From assembly GCA_028687035.1 (NCBI GenBank), contig JAQUAX010000011.1, positions 80,016-144,015 on the forward strand: a stretch of DNA of 64,000 nucleotides, given 5' to 3'. Positions within the stretch are counted from its first letter, which is position 1; each line of letters starts with the position of its first letter. Of this stretch, positions 22,376 through 32,839 are shown piece after piece. The translations under genes and the position numbers were made by a program. Under the pieces are notes generated by a model. It was not told the DNA's origin. It worked only from the letters and a program-made list of their open reading frames with translations, and searched no databases. The stretch is from Dechloromonas sp. (GTDB lineage Bacteria; Pseudomonadota; Gammaproteobacteria; Burkholderiales; Rhodocyclaceae).

Positions 22376-22921
22376 ATGGACCTGCTCGACTTTTCCGACT
22401 GCAAGCTGTATTTCGAGGACCCGCTGCCGGCCGCGGCCGAGGCGCTGATCGCCGAGGCGTCGCGCGAATACGGCAGCCCCGGGGCCGAGCTGGCGCTGCT
22501 GCGCGCCCACCTGCTGGCGCCGGACAACCTGACGGTGCTGGTCGGCATCTACCGCTATTACTTCTACCAGCACCGGCTGGAGGACGCGCTGCAGGTCGCC
22601 GAACTGGCGATGCAGCTGTCCGGGCGCCAGCTCGGCCTGCCCGCCGACTGGGCACTGCTCGACGAGCGGCGGCTCGCCGCCGCCGCGGCCGCTTCCTTCG
22701 GCCTGCTGCGCTTCTACCTGCTGGCGCTGAAGGCGGCCAGTGTGGTGCTGCTGCGCCTCGGCCGCATCGCCGATTCGCGCCCCCGCCTGATCAAGCTGGC
22801 CGGACTCGACAGCCGCGACCAGCTGGGCGCCGCCAAGCTGCTCGAGGTGGTCGACGAATTCCGCTCACCGGACGCGTCGACCGCCAGCGACGAACCCGCA
22901 TTCAACCTTGCCATCGCCTGA
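22376..22921 (+). CDS. Unknown helical protein between cysE and nifW
   Basis: This 181-residue, mostly alpha-helical protein was not recognised as a named family. The middle has TPR-like spacing (LALLRAHLLAPDNLTVLVGIYRYYFYQHRLEDALQVAELAM), and a hydrophobic helix rich in Ala and Leu follows at about 100-125. Its position, inside nifV-cysE-x-nifW-nifZ-nifM with 5- and 9-base gaps, marks it as part of the nitrogenase maturation operon. A chaperone or adaptor role would fit but is not shown. The first residues (MDLLDFSDCKLYFEDPLP) have no signal peptide character. Confidence 0.78.
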   Translation: MDLLDFSDCKLYFEDPLPAAAEALIAEASREYGSPGAELALLRAHLLAPDNLTVLVGIYRYYFYQHRLEDALQVAELAMQLSGRQLGLPADWALLDERRLAAAAAASFGLLRFYLLALKAASVVLLRLGRIADSRPRLIKLAGLDSRDQLGAAKLLEVVDEFRSPDASTASDEPAFNLAIA

Positions 22922-22930
22922 GGAGGCATC

Positions 22931-23269
22931 ATGGAAGACACCCTGACCCTTGCCGAAGCCATCGACGACCTGGTTTCCGCCGAAGATTTCCTGGACTACT
23001 TCGAGGTGCCGTACGACCCGGCCGTCGTCCAGGTCAACCGCCTGCACATCCTGCAGCGCTTCCACGACTACCTGGCCCGGCAGGCGCCCAACCTGCCGCC
23101 GGAGGAAGGCGCCCAGCGCGGCATCTACCGGCTGTGGCTGGAACGCGCCTACCTCGACTTCGTGCATTCCGACTCGCTGACCGAGAAGGTCTTCGCGGTC
23201 TTCCAGAACGTGCCGCAGCCGGGCGGCGGCATGAGCTCCTTCGTGTCGCTCGACAAGGTCTTCCGCTGA
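22931..23269 (+). CDS. nifW: Nitrogenase-stabilizing/protective protein NifW
   Basis: This 112-residue NifW family protein (SAEDFLDYFEVPYDPAVVQVNRLHILQRFHDYL is the family core, here described by its ends SAEDFL and FHDYL at residues 16-47) shows typical size and composition. NifW helps MoFe protein maturation and protects it under oxygen. A ribosome site GAGGAG precedes the ATG, and the stop overlaps nifZ by one base (TGATG). Confidence 0.93.
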   Translation: MEDTLTLAEAIDDLVSAEDFLDYFEVPYDPAVVQVNRLHILQRFHDYLARQAPNLPPEEGAQRGIYRLWLERAYLDFVHSDSLTEKVFAVFQNVPQPGGGMSSFVSLDKVFR

Positions 23270-23727
23270 TGATGGACGCACGCTGGGATTACGGCGCGGC
23301 GGTGCGGCTGGTCCGCAACGTCCGCAACGACGGGACCTACCCCGGCCTCGATCCGGGCGCGCCGCTGGTCCGCCGCGGCAGCGTCGGCTACGTCGTCGAT
23401 GTCGGCACCTTCCTGCAGGACCAGATCATCTACTCGGTCAATTTCCTCGAGGAAGGCAAGATCGTCGGCTGCCGCGAGGAGGAACTGATCGGCGCCGACG
23501 AGCCGTGGACGCCGTCGCGTTTCGAGTTCCGCGACAAGGTCCGGGCCGGCCGGGGGTTGAAGGTCGGCGACGAGGTGCTGGTCGCCGCCGGCGACCTCGG
23601 CGAAGTGATCCGGGTGATCCGCGACGCGCCGGGCGGCGTCGCCTACCACATCCATTTCGACTGCCAGCCGGGCCGCCTGCTGCAGATTCCGGAAGGACTG
23701 CTCGACGCGGCCGGGAGTCCCGAATGA
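23269..23727 (+). CDS. nifZ: Nitrogenase maturation protein NifZ
   Basis: This 152-residue protein of the NifZ family takes part in forming the second P-cluster of the MoFe protein. The typical SH3-like core is visible: VRLVRNVRNDGTYPG, VRRGSVGYVVDVGTFLQDQ, IYSVNF and GCREEELI. The C-terminal half repeats the motif (GLKVGDEVLVAAGDLGEVI). An ATG three bases later could also serve as start. It overlaps nifM by four bases (ATGA). Confidence 0.93.
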   Translation: MMDARWDYGAAVRLVRNVRNDGTYPGLDPGAPLVRRGSVGYVVDVGTFLQDQIIYSVNFLEEGKIVGCREEELIGADEPWTPSRFEFRDKVRAGRGLKVGDEVLVAAGDLGEVIRVIRDAPGGVAYHIHFDCQPGRLLQIPEGLLDAAGSPE

Positions 23728-24536
23728 ACACGGCCTACCAGACGCTGAAGCTGGCCCGCGAACTGTTCGGCAAGGCGCCGGAAACGCTGGCCGACGACGA
23801 GCGGCAGCGCGTCGCCGAGGTCGCCGCCCGCCAGCTGAAGATCGAGCAGCGCATCCTGGCGACGCCGGAGGCCGGCCAGGTCGTCGTCCCGGGCGCGACG
23901 CTGGCCACACGCCTCGGCGAAATCCGCGCCCGCTACGCGTCGACCGCGGATTACGAACAGGACCTGGAGCGCAACGGGCTCGACGCCGACCGCCTGGCCG
24001 CGGCGCTCGAACGCGACCTGCGGGTCGAGGCGGTGCTCGAACGGGTCGCGGCGCAGGTGCCGGTGCCCACGGCCGTCGATGCGGAAATCTACTACCGGCT
24101 GCACCCGGAAGCCTTCGACCGGCCCGAAGCGCGCCGCCTGCGCCACATCCTGCTGACCTTCGACGATGCGGCAGGCCGTGCCGCGGCCGTCGCGACGCTG
24201 GAACAGGTGCGGCGCACGGCCGGCGATGCGGAGGCCTTCGCCGCCGCCGCGCTGCGCCATTCGCAATGCCCGACCGCAATGGACGGCGGCGGGCTCGGCG
24301 TCGTTCGCCGCGGCCAGCTCTACGCCGAGCTCGAACCCGCCGCCTTCGCGCTGGACGCCGGCCGGATCAGCGAGGTGCTCGAGTCGCCGATCGGGCTGCA
24401 CCTGCTGCGTTGCGACGAAATCCTGCCGAGCGGCCCGCTGCCCTTCGCCGACGTCTGCGAACGCATCGTCGAGCGCCTCGCCGACCAGCGGCGCAGCAAG
24501 GCGCAGCGCGAATGGATCCGGGCGGTGCTGTCATAG
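23724..24536 (+). CDS. nifM: Peptidyl-prolyl cis-trans isomerase NifM
   Basis: This 270-residue parvulin-type isomerase is needed to mature NifH. The N-terminal half is a SurA-like helical region, and the parvulin domain follows from about residue 140 (ARRLRHILLTFDD, FAAAALRHSQCPTAMDGGGLG, GQLYAELEPAAFAL). It has no signal peptide, as expected for a cytoplasmic NifM. It is the last gene of the nifV operon; the convergent PilZ gene ends 14 bases away with no obvious terminator between them. Confidence 0.92.
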   Translation: MNTAYQTLKLARELFGKAPETLADDERQRVAEVAARQLKIEQRILATPEAGQVVVPGATLATRLGEIRARYASTADYEQDLERNGLDADRLAAALERDLRVEAVLERVAAQVPVPTAVDAEIYYRLHPEAFDRPEARRLRHILLTFDDAAGRAAAVATLEQVRRTAGDAEAFAAAALRHSQCPTAMDGGGLGVVRRGQLYAELEPAAFALDAGRISEVLESPIGLHLLRCDEILPSGPLPFADVCERIVERLADQRRSKAQREWIRAVLS

Positions 24537-24550
24537 GCGCGACAGGCGGC

Positions 24551-24997
24551 CTAGACGCGCTCCTTGTCCGCGGCCGGCATCGGCAACGGAAAATCGGGAA
24601 CGCTGGAAAGTCCCTTCTGGGTCGGCACGAAATGCGCGATATCGGTGCTCGGCGGCTTCGTCCGGGCCATCGCCAGCGCCCGGTAGGCCTTCAGCAGCGC
24701 CGCGTCGCGCTCGTTGATCACGGTGATCGTGCAGCCGACGCCGTAGCCGTGCAGCCAGACGGCCTTCCTGACCACCTTGACGAGGAATTCGAGGGTATCC
24801 GGCAGATCCGGGGAATCGACGCGGCACAGCCAGGTCTTGCGGGAGCCGGGCAGGCCTTCGTGGTCGTCGTCGATGCGGATCGCGATGCCGCTGGCCGAAA
24901 TGTTGGCGACCTGACCGCGGATCACCCGACCGCCGGCGCTCAGGGTCGCCGACCCCCACAGCGGATAACGCTCGTGTTTCCTGACATTGTGCAGCAC
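24551..24997 (-). CDS. PilZ-domain protein
   Basis: The start is the GTG at 24997, six bases after AAGGA; an upstream TTG at 25027 is possible but lacks a ribosome site. The 148-residue product carries a PilZ fold with the RxxxR-type element (VRKHERYPL) and DxSxxG-like turn (VANISASGIAIRI), so it may bind cyclic di-GMP. The C-terminal part is a polar tail. It stands alone between nifM and two tRNA genes, so no pathway can be assigned. Confidence 0.8.
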   Translation of the reverse strand: MLHNVRKHERYPLWGSATLSAGGRVIRGQVANISASGIAIRIDDDHEGLPGSRKTWLCRVDSPDLPDTLEFLVKVVRKAVWLHGYGVGCTITVINERDAALLKAYRALAMARTKPPSTDIAHFVPTQKGLSSVPDFPLPMPAADKERV

Positions 24998-25082
24998 ACT
25001 GCATCCTTCCCGGAGCCGTTGTGGCAAAAATTATATATCAGGAAAAATATGGCAAGCTGCGGAAAGACCGACCGGCGATGGG

Positions 25083-25159
25083 TGGCGCGCCCGGAGGGAC
25101 TCGAACCCCCGACCTGCTGCTTAGAAGGCAGCTGCTCTATCCAGTTGAGCTACGGGCGC
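25083..25159 (-). tRNA. tRNA-Arg (anticodon TCT)
   Basis: The 77-nt cloverleaf on the minus strand has acceptor GCGCCCG/CGGGCGC, anticodon loop CTTCTAA, T-arm GGGGGTTCGAGTCCCTC (partly merged with the variable loop) and an encoded CCA. It is 20 bases downstream of tRNA-Pro and probably co-transcribed with it. Confidence 0.97.
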
Positions 25160-25179
25160 CGCGGCGCGAGGGAAGATAT

Positions 25180-25256
25180 TGGTCGGGGCGGTGGGATTCG
25201 AACTCACGACCCTCTGCTCCCAAAGCAGATGCGCTACCAGACTGCGCTACGCCCCG
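25180..25256 (-). tRNA. tRNA-Pro (anticodon TGG)
   Basis: The 77-nt cloverleaf on the minus strand has acceptor CGGGGCG/CGCCCCG, anticodon loop TTTGGGA, T-loop GTTCGAATC and an encoded CCA. It precedes tRNA-Arg on the same strand. Confidence 0.97.
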
Positions 25257-25333
25257 ACACGAGAGGACGCATTCTATCATCAGCTGAAAACCCGCACCAG
25301 ATCAGGCGTCTATGTCGGAAGGAGAAACATTCC

Positions 25334-25362
25334 TTGCCTCAGAATCGCCTTTCTGATATTTA
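25334..25362 (+). promoter_or_regulatory. Candidate sigma-70 promoter of dksA
   Basis: TTGCCT, 17 bases, then TATTTA (4 of 6 matches at each box) lies 34 bases upstream of the dksA ATG in a clearly more AT-rich stretch. Confidence 0.45.
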
Positions 25363-25395
25363 ATCGACTTTTTCGTCACCAGGACGCACAAGAAA

Positions 25396-25821
25396 ATGGC
25401 AGAAGAACTGCTCCAGAAGCACTTCACACCCTACGAGCCCAAGCCGGGCGAAGAGTACATGAGCACCAAGCAGCTCGCCCATTTCCGCAAGATCCTCGAA
25501 GCGGTCAAGAAGGAACTCAGCGAGGACATCGACCGGACCGTGCACACGATGCAGGACGAAGCGACCATCTTCGCCGACCCGAACGACCGGGCGAGCCAGG
25601 AGACCGACATGGCGATCGAGCTGCGCAACCGCGACCGCGAGCGCAAGCTGATCAAGAAGATCGACGAGACGCTGGCCCGCATCGACGACGACGATTACGG
25701 CTTCTGCGACAAGTGCGGCGTCGAGATCGGCATCAAGCGCCTGGAAGCCCGTCCGACGGCAACGCTGTGCATCGACTGCAAGACGCTCGACGAGATGAAG
25801 GAAAAGCAGATGGCCAAGTGA
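25396..25821 (+). CDS. dksA: RNA polymerase-binding transcription factor DksA
   Basis: This 141-residue DksA acts with ppGpp to tune transcription initiation. The long coiled coil carries the tip motif (DPNDRASQETDMAIELRNRD), and the four-Cys zinc finger CDKC / CIDC follows near residues 110-134 (GFCDKCGVEIGI, TLCIDCKT). Length and all zinc ligands are canonical. It is monocistronic with an intrinsic terminator behind it. Confidence 0.95.
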   Translation: MAEELLQKHFTPYEPKPGEEYMSTKQLAHFRKILEAVKKELSEDIDRTVHTMQDEATIFADPNDRASQETDMAIELRNRDRERKLIKKIDETLARIDDDDYGFCDKCGVEIGIKRLEARPTATLCIDCKTLDEMKEKQMAK

Positions 25822-25884
25822 GCGGCCTGTTGCCGCGGCGGGATGGCCGGGTCCATCCGGGTAAATCCCCTTCCCGTCGAACGA

Positions 25885-25911
25885 AAAAAGCCACCCCTGC
25901 GGTGGCTTTTT
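25885..25911. terminator. Intrinsic terminator after dksA
   Basis: AAAAAGCCACC / GGTGGCTTTTT forms an 11-bp stem with a 5-base loop, followed by TTCATTT on the plus strand. It can also act on minus-strand transcripts reading out of pnp. Confidence 0.85.
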
Positions 25912-26020
25912 CATTTCTGGCCCCGTCCCGCGGTCGACCGCGGAAATCCCGCCAGAAGGCGCTGTACCAAAAACAAGGGGCACCTCGCGGCGCCCCCTGC
26001 TCATTCCGGCAAGACCGGGA

Positions 26021-28147
26021 TTACTGCTGCGGTGCGGCTTCGGCCGGCGCGGCGGCTTCCTCGGCGGCAACCGCCTTCATCGACAGCTTGACGCGGCCGC
26101 GCTCGTCGGTTTCCAGGACCTTGACGCGGATGACCTGGCCTTCCTTGACGTAGTCCTCGACCTTGTTGACGCGTTCCTGCGCGATCTGCGAGATGTGCAG
26201 CAGGCCGTCCTTGCCCGGCAGGACCTGGACGATGGCGCCGAAGTCGAGAATCTTCAGCACGGTGCCTTCGTAGATCTTGCCGACTTCGACTTCCGCGGTG
26301 ATCGCATCGATGCGGGCGCGGGCAGCGGCAGCCGCCTCGCCCGAGGTCGCAGCGATGGTGATCGTGCCGTCGTCGTTGATGTCGATGGTCGTGCCGGTCT
26401 CCTCGGTGATCGCGCGGATCACGGCGCCGCCCTTGCCGATCACGTCGCGGATCTTCTCCGGATTGATCTTGAAGGTGTAGAGGCGCGGCGCGTAGGCCGA
26501 CATTTCCTCGCGGTGGCCGGACATCGAGGACTGCATCAGGCCGAGGATGTGCAGACGGGCGTCCTTGGCCTGGGCCAGGGCGACCTGCATGATTTCCTTG
26601 GTGATGCCCTGGATCTTGATGTCCATCTGCAGCGCGGTGACGCCGCTGGTGGTGCCGGCGACCTTGAAGTCCATGTCGCCGAGGTGGTCCTCGTCGCCCA
26701 GGATGTCGGTCAGCACCGCGAAGCGGTTGCCGTCCTTGATCAGGCCCATGGCGATGCCGGCGACGTGCGCCTTCAGCGGCACGCCGGCATCCATCAGCGC
26801 CAGGCAGCCGCCGCAGACCGAAGCCATTGACGACGAGCCGTTGGACTCGGTGATTTCGGAAACGACGCGCATCGAGTACGAGAAGTCTTCCGGCTTCGGC
26901 AGCACGGCGAGCAGCGCGCGCTTGGCCAGGCGGCCGTGACCGATTTCGCGACGCTTCGGCGAACCGACGCGGCCGCATTCGCCGGTGGCGTACGGGGGCA
27001 TGTTGTAGTGCAGCATGAAGCGGTCGCGGTATTCGCCGGCCAGCGCGTCGATGATCTGCTCGTCGCGGTTGGTGCCCAGCGTGGCGACGGCCAGGGCCTG
27101 GGTTTCACCGCGGGTGAACAGTGCCGAACCGTGGGTGCGCGGCAGCACGCCGGAACGCATGGTGATCGGGCGGACGGTGCGGGTGTCGCGGCCGTCGATG
27201 CGCGGCTGGCCGGACAGGATGCGGCCGCGGACGATGGCGGCTTCCATTTCGAAGAACAGGTTGCCGACGGTGTTCTCGTCCGGCGCGCCCTCTTCGCCCG
27301 TACACAGCGCGGCGACGGCGTCGGCGCGGATCGCCTTGACGGCCTGGCTGCGGGTCTGCTTGACGGTGATGTTGTAGGCCTCTTCCAGGCGGGCGCCAAC
27401 CAGTTCCTGCAGGCGGGCGACCAGCGCCTCGTCCTTGGCCGGAGCCTGCCAGTCCCATTCCGGCTTGCCGGCTTGCTCGACCAGTTCGTTGATCGCGTTG
27501 ATCGCCTTCTGCATTTCGGTGTGACCGAAAACGACGGCGCCGAGCATGACTTCTTCGGACAGTTCCTGGGCTTCGGATTCGACCATCAGCACGGCGGCTT
27601 CGGTACCGGCGACGACGAGGTCGAGCTGGCTTTCCTTGAGCTGGGTAGCGGTCGGGCACAGCACGTACTGGCCGTTCAGGTAGCCGACGCGGGCGGCGCC
27701 GATCGGGCCGCTGAACGGAATGCCGGAAATGGCCAGCGCGGCGGAAGCGCCGATCATCGCCGGGATGTCGGCATCGATTTCCGGATTCAGCGACATCACG
27801 GTGGCGACGACCTGGACTTCGTTATAGAAGCCGTCCGGGAACAGCGGGCGGATCGGACGGTCGATCAGGCGGCAGGTCAGGGTTTCCTTTTCGGAAGGAC
27901 GGCCTTCGCGCTTGAAGAAGCCACCGGGGATGCGGCCGGCTGCGTAAACTTTTTCCTGGTAATCGACGGTCAGCGGGAAGAAATCCTGACCGGGCTTGGC
28001 ATTCTTGGCGCCGACCACGGTGACCAGAACGACGGTCTCTTCCATGGAAACGATAACGGCACCGGAGGCCTGGCGGGCGATTTCACCGGTCTCGATGGTC
28101 ACCTGGTGATCGCCATAGGCGAAGGTCTTTTTCACGACGTTAAACAT
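26021..28147 (-). CDS. pnp: Polyribonucleotide nucleotidyltransferase (PNPase)
   Basis: This 708-residue phosphorolytic 3'-5' exoribonuclease and degradosome component has two RNase PH domains (for example [17 protein letters not shown] and [20 protein letters not shown]), a KH domain ([17 protein letters not shown]) and an S1 domain near the C-terminus ([20 protein letters not shown]). Length matches the family. It lies downstream of rpsO in the usual rpsO-pnp order, with a terminator hairpin between the two that in other bacteria is an RNase III processing site. AAGGA precedes the ATG. Confidence 0.97.
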   Translation of the reverse strand: MFNVVKKTFAYGDHQVTIETGEIARQASGAVIVSMEETVVLVTVVGAKNAKPGQDFFPLTVDYQEKVYAAGRIPGGFFKREGRPSEKETLTCRLIDRPIRPLFPDGFYNEVQVVATVMSLNPEIDADIPAMIGASAALAISGIPFSGPIGAARVGYLNGQYVLCPTATQLKESQLDLVVAGTEAAVLMVESEAQELSEEVMLGAVVFGHTEMQKAINAINELVEQAGKPEWDWQAPAKDEALVARLQELVGARLEEAYNITVKQTRSQAVKAIRADAVAALCTGEEGAPDENTVGNLFFEMEAAIVRGRILSGQPRIDGRDTRTVRPITMRSGVLPRTHGSALFTRGETQALAVATLGTNRDEQIIDALAGEYRDRFMLHYNMPPYATGECGRVGSPKRREIGHGRLAKRALLAVLPKPEDFSYSMRVVSEITESNGSSSMASVCGGCLALMDAGVPLKAHVAGIAMGLIKDGNRFAVLTDILGDEDHLGDMDFKVAGTTSGVTALQMDIKIQGITKEIMQVALAQAKDARLHILGLMQSSMSGHREEMSAYAPRLYTFKINPEKIRDVIGKGGAVIRAITEETGTTIDINDDGTITIAATSGEAAAAARARIDAITAEVEVGKIYEGTVLKILDFGAIVQVLPGKDGLLHISQIAQERVNKVEDYVKEGQVIRVKVLETDERGRVKLSMKAVAAEEAAAPAEAAPQQ

Positions 28148-28227
28148 AGCTTCCTTTCTCTCTCAACAAACAACAACAATAACAACGACTTGCAACTCGA
28201 CAAAGAACAACGGTACGACAAAAAGCA

Positions 28228-28259
28228 AAAAGCGGCCGGGAATGTTCCGGGCCGCTTTT
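28228..28259 (-). terminator. Intrinsic terminator/processing hairpin between rpsO and pnp
   Basis: On the minus strand AAAAGCGGCC / GGCCGCTTTT closes a 12-base loop that itself contains GGAACATTCC, and is followed by TGCTTTTTG. It ends the rpsO message and may be a processing site for pnp autoregulation. Confidence 0.8.
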
Positions 28260-28383
28260 CCGTGGCTTCAGCAGCGCTTATTCCGTTTCCGGTTCAAGCG
28301 CGACCTGAAGACTAGCCGAAGACAGTGCGTTGGCACGGCAAGGCGACGTCGACAAGGTCACGTTCGGGCCGGGGCGGAATGAA

Positions 28384-28653
28384 TTACTTGCGCAGGCCGA
28401 GGCGGGTGATCAGGGTGCGGTAGCGCTCGACGTCCTTGCCCTTCAGGTAGTCGAGCAGCTTGCGACGCTGCGAGACCAGGCGCAGCAGGCCGCGGCGGGA
28501 GTGGTGATCCTTGACGTGCTCCTTGAAGTGCGGGGTCAGGTCGTTGATGCGCGCGGTCAGCAGCGCAACCTGCACTTCGGGGGAACCGGTATCGCCCTGG
28601 GCGGTCTGGTATTCGGCAACGATGCCGGCTTTCTGTTCGGTGGTGATGGCCAT
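28384..28653 (-). CDS. rpsO: 30S ribosomal protein S15
   Basis: This 89-residue S15 binds the central domain of 16S rRNA. The signature [29 protein letters not shown] is present in full (residues 39-67, given here by its start LTPHFKEH and end RRKLL). Length is canonical. It sits between truB and pnp in the common gammaproteobacterial/betaproteobacterial order. Confidence 0.97.
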   Translation of the reverse strand: MAITTEQKAGIVAEYQTAQGDTGSPEVQVALLTARINDLTPHFKEHVKDHHSRRGLLRLVSQRRKLLDYLKGKDVERYRTLITRLGLRK

Positions 28654-28712
28654 TTCAAAACCCTCTGAGGTTAAAGCGACGCTGCCCCGGTTTGATAGAG
28701 CGGGCGCCAGTT

Positions 28713-28731
28713 GAAAATCCGCCGACGGCGG
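28713..28731 (-). terminator. Short terminator-like hairpin after truB
   Basis: On the minus strand CCGCC-GTC-GGCGG is followed by ATTTTC, 20 bases after the truB stop. The stem is only 5 bp, so termination may be partial, with some rpsO message coming from truB. Confidence 0.5.
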
Positions 28732-28742
28732 AAAAGTTCGCG

Positions 28743-28748
28743 ATTATA
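28743..28748 (-). promoter_or_regulatory. Candidate -10 box of the rpsO promoter
   Basis: A perfect TATAAT lies on the minus strand just after the truB stop, 90 bases upstream of rpsO. No good -35 box is at 16-18 bases, so support is the -10 alone. Confidence 0.4.
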
Positions 28749-28750
28749 TC

Positions 28751-29656
<906 letters not shown>

Positions 29657-29662
29657 CCGGGC

Positions 29663-30043
29663 TTACTCGTCCGGCGTCTGGTCGGACAGCGCGTTCGCCT
29701 GGTCGATCAGCTGCGACATGTTCATGCCGTGCTCGAGCGAGTTGTCGTAGACGAAATGCAGTTCGGGCAACGTGTGGATATGGATGCGCCGGCCCAGTTC
29801 GCGGCGCAGGAAACCGGCGGCTCGCTTCAGGCCGAGTTCGACTTCGGCCAGATGCTCGACGTTGAGCGTCGTGAAGAAGACCTTGGCGTGGGCATAGTCC
29901 GGCGTCAGCTGGACGTCCGTCAGGCTGACCATGCCGACGCGCGGGTCCTTCAGTTCGGTCCGGATCAGGTCGGCCAGGTCGCGGCGCACCTGCTCCGCGA
30001 CCCGATCGCTACGCTGGAATCCTCGGGGTGACTGCTTCTTCAT
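29663..30043 (-). CDS. rbfA: 30S ribosome-binding factor RbfA
   Basis: This 126-residue KH-like protein is needed for late 16S rRNA maturation and cold adaptation. The family core is visible ([51 protein letters not shown]). The ATG at 30043 overlaps the infB stop by one base (TAATG), which fixes the start; an upstream extension in frame is not supported. Confidence 0.95.
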   Translation of the reverse strand: MKKQSPRGFQRSDRVAEQVRRDLADLIRTELKDPRVGMVSLTDVQLTPDYAHAKVFFTTLNVEHLAEVELGLKRAAGFLRRELGRRIHIHTLPELHFVYDNSLEHGMNMSQLIDQANALSDQTPDE

Positions 30044-32826
30044 TACAGCGAACGCGCCACTTCCTGGATTTCGTACACTTCGAGCTGATCGCCTTCCTGG
30101 ATGTCGTTGTTGCCACGCAGCGACAGACCGCACTCGAAGTTGGAACGCACTTCCTTGACGTCGTCCTTGAAGCGCTTCAGCGATTCGAGTTCGCCGTCCC
30201 ACTGCACGACGTTGTTGCGCAGCAGGCGGACGCGCGAATTGCGCTTGACGAAGCCTTCCAGCACGTAACAGCCGGCGATCGCGCCGACCTTGGAGACGTG
30301 GAAGACCTGGCGGATCTCGACCATGCCGGTGATCTGCTCGCGCTTCTCGGGCGACAGCATGCCGGACAGGGCGGCCTTGACCTCGTCGACCGCGTCGTAG
30401 ATCACGTTGTAGTAACGGATATCGACGCCGAAGGTTTCGGCCAGCTTGCGCGCACCCGCATCGGCCCGGATGTTGAAGCCGATGATGACGGCCCCCGAGG
30501 CTTGCGCCAGGTTGACGTCGGATTCGCTGATCGCACCGACCGCGCCGTGGATGATCTGGACGCGGACTTCCTCGTTGGACAGCTTGGCCAGCGTCTGCAC
30601 CAGGGCTTCCTGCGAACCTTGCACGTCGGCCTTGACGATCAGCGGCAGCGTCTTGATCTCGCCCTCTTCCATCTGCTGGAACATGCTTTCGAGCTTGGCG
30701 GCCTGCTGCTTGGCGAGCTTGACGTCGCGGAACTTGCCCTGGCGGAACAGCGCGATTTCGCGTGCCTTCTTTTCGTCGTTGAGGACGATGGATTCCTCGC
30801 CGGCGGCCGGGACGTCGGACAGGCCGAGGATCTCGACCGGGATCGACGGACCCGCTTCGTTGATCGGCTTGCCGTTCTCGTCGAGCATGGCGCGGACGCG
30901 GCCGAAGACCTGACCGGCGAGCACGACGTCGCCGCGCTTCAGCGTACCCGAGGTGACCAGCATGGTCGCCACGGCGCCGCGGCCCTTGTCGAGACGGGCT
31001 TCGATGATCAGGCCCTTGGCCGGCGCATCCTTCTGCGCCGTCAGTTCGAGAATTTCGGCCTGCAGCAGCACCTGCTCGAGCAGTTCGTCGATACCGGTGC
31101 CCTTCTTGGCCGACACCGGACAGAACGGCGAATCGCCGCCGTACTCTTCCGGGATCACGCCTTCGGCCACCAGTTCCTGCTTGACGCGGTCCGGGTTGGC
31201 ATCCGGCTTGTCGATCTTGTTGACCGCGACGACCAGCGGCACGCCGGCCGCCTTCGCGTGGTGGATCGCTTCCTTGGTTTGCGGCATAACGCCGTCGTCG
31301 GCCGCGACGACCAGGATGACGATGTCGGTCGCCTTGGCGCCACGGGCACGCATCGCGGTAAACGCTTCGTGACCCGGGGTATCGAGGAAGGTGATCATGC
31401 CGCGCTCGGTCTCGACGTGGTATGCGCCGATGTGCTGCGTGATGCCGCCGGCTTCGCCCGCGGCGACCTTGGCACGGCGGATGTAGTCGAGCAGCGAGGT
31501 CTTGCCGTGGTCGACGTGACCCATCACGGTCACCACCGGGGCGCGCGGCTCCAGCGGCACGTCCTTGAATTCGGCATTTTCCTCGAGGAAGGCATCCGGG
31601 TCGTCCAGCTTCGCGGCGACCGCCTTATGGCCCATTTCCTCGACGACGATCATCGCCGTTTCCTGGTCGAGCACCTGGTTGATGGTGACCATCGAGCCCA
31701 TTTTCATCATGGCCTTGATGACTTCGGTCGCCTTGACCGCCATCTTGTGCGCCAGGTCGGACACCGAAATGGTTTCCGGCACATGCACTTCGCGGGAGAC
31801 CGGCTCGGTCGGCGCCTGGAAGCTGCCCTGACCGTCGTCGATCTTGCTCGACTTGCGGTGGCCGTGGCGGCCGTCCTTCCAGGACGAACCGGCATCGGCG
31901 CCGCGCGTCTTCAGGCCGCCCTTCTTCTTGCCGTCGTCGGCATTGCGCCCCTTGTCGCCGGCCTTCTTGCCCGGTGCGTCGGGCTTCTTGTGCAGCGTGC
32001 CCTTGTCGGCACCTTCACCGGTCTTGGCCTGGGCCGCGACCTGCTGCTTGGCCTGCTCGGCTGCCTTGGCGGCTGCCGCGGCGACCTCGGCCTGCTGGCG
32101 CATCTGCACCAGCTGGACTTCGCGGGCCTGCTTTTCCTTCAGCTCGCGTTCCTGGATTTCGCGCAGCCGGTTGTAGCGGCGGGCTTCTTCCTCGCGGGCC
32201 TTGAGTTCCTTTTCGCCGATGATCGCGGCACGGTTCAGCGTCGGCTTCAGCACGGTGCGCTCGCCGGCGGGGCGGGCTTCGGCCTTGACCTCGGAAACCG
32301 GGGCCGGCTCGGGTTCCGGCGCCGCTTCGACGACCGGCTCGGGAGCCGCTTCGACGACCGGCTCGGGCTCGGGTTCCGGCTCGGGTTCCGGCGCGGTCTC
32401 GACGACCGGCTCGGGAACGATCTCGACGACCGGCTCCGGCAGCTCGACCGGGATCGCGACGAGTTCGGGCTCGGGCGCTTCGACCGGGGCTTCCTGGGAC
32501 TGGGCGGCCTCGTTTTCCGGCAGGTGCTCGTCGCGCTTGACCAGCACGCGCTTCTTGCGGACCTCGACCTGAACGGTACGGGCACGGCCATGGGCGTCGG
32601 TGGCCTTGATCTCGGACGTCTGCTTGCGCATCAGCGTGATCTTGGTCTTGGTCTCGCCATCACCATGGGAACGACGCAGGTATTCGAGCAGCTTGGCCTT
32701 GTCCTGGTCATTCAGGGAATCGCTGGCATCTTGCTTGCCGACGCCGGCCTTGCCCAATTGCTCGAGCAGGGCCGAAACCGGCATTTTGAGTTCAACGGCA
32801 AATTGTGAAACAGTTGTTGCTGACAT
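30043..32826 (-). CDS. infB: Translation initiation factor IF-2
   Basis: This 927-residue initiator-tRNA GTPase has an N-terminal IF2_N domain ([20 protein letters not shown]) and a long charged linker with Pro-Glu repeats (about residues 110-180). The G domain carries [20 protein letters not shown] and NKIDKPDA, followed by domains II-IV to the C-terminus. Size is normal for betaproteobacteria. It follows nusA by 13 bases with GGGAGG before the ATG. Confidence 0.97.
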   Translation of the reverse strand: MSATTVSQFAVELKMPVSALLEQLGKAGVGKQDASDSLNDQDKAKLLEYLRRSHGDGETKTKITLMRKQTSEIKATDAHGRARTVQVEVRKKRVLVKRDEHLPENEAAQSQEAPVEAPEPELVAIPVELPEPVVEIVPEPVVETAPEPEPEPEPEPVVEAAPEPVVEAAPEPEPAPVSEVKAEARPAGERTVLKPTLNRAAIIGEKELKAREEEARRYNRLREIQERELKEKQAREVQLVQMRQQAEVAAAAAKAAEQAKQQVAAQAKTGEGADKGTLHKKPDAPGKKAGDKGRNADDGKKKGGLKTRGADAGSSWKDGRHGHRKSSKIDDGQGSFQAPTEPVSREVHVPETISVSDLAHKMAVKATEVIKAMMKMGSMVTINQVLDQETAMIVVEEMGHKAVAAKLDDPDAFLEENAEFKDVPLEPRAPVVTVMGHVDHGKTSLLDYIRRAKVAAGEAGGITQHIGAYHVETERGMITFLDTPGHEAFTAMRARGAKATDIVILVVAADDGVMPQTKEAIHHAKAAGVPLVVAVNKIDKPDANPDRVKQELVAEGVIPEEYGGDSPFCPVSAKKGTGIDELLEQVLLQAEILELTAQKDAPAKGLIIEARLDKGRGAVATMLVTSGTLKRGDVVLAGQVFGRVRAMLDENGKPINEAGPSIPVEILGLSDVPAAGEESIVLNDEKKAREIALFRQGKFRDVKLAKQQAAKLESMFQQMEEGEIKTLPLIVKADVQGSQEALVQTLAKLSNEEVRVQIIHGAVGAISESDVNLAQASGAVIIGFNIRADAGARKLAETFGVDIRYYNVIYDAVDEVKAALSGMLSPEKREQITGMVEIRQVFHVSKVGAIAGCYVLEGFVKRNSRVRLLRNNVVQWDGELESLKRFKDDVKEVRSNFECGLSLRGNNDIQEGDQLEVYEIQEVARSL
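32283..32465 (-). repeat. Pro-Glu-Val/Ala repeats in the IF-2 linker
   Basis: Imperfect tandem copies encode PEPVVExxPEP units ([42 protein letters not shown]). The DNA repeat GGCTCGGGTTCC(GG) recurs. Such linkers vary between strains and do not affect the GTPase core. Confidence 0.8.
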
Positions 32827-32839
32827 TCTTACCTCCCGC

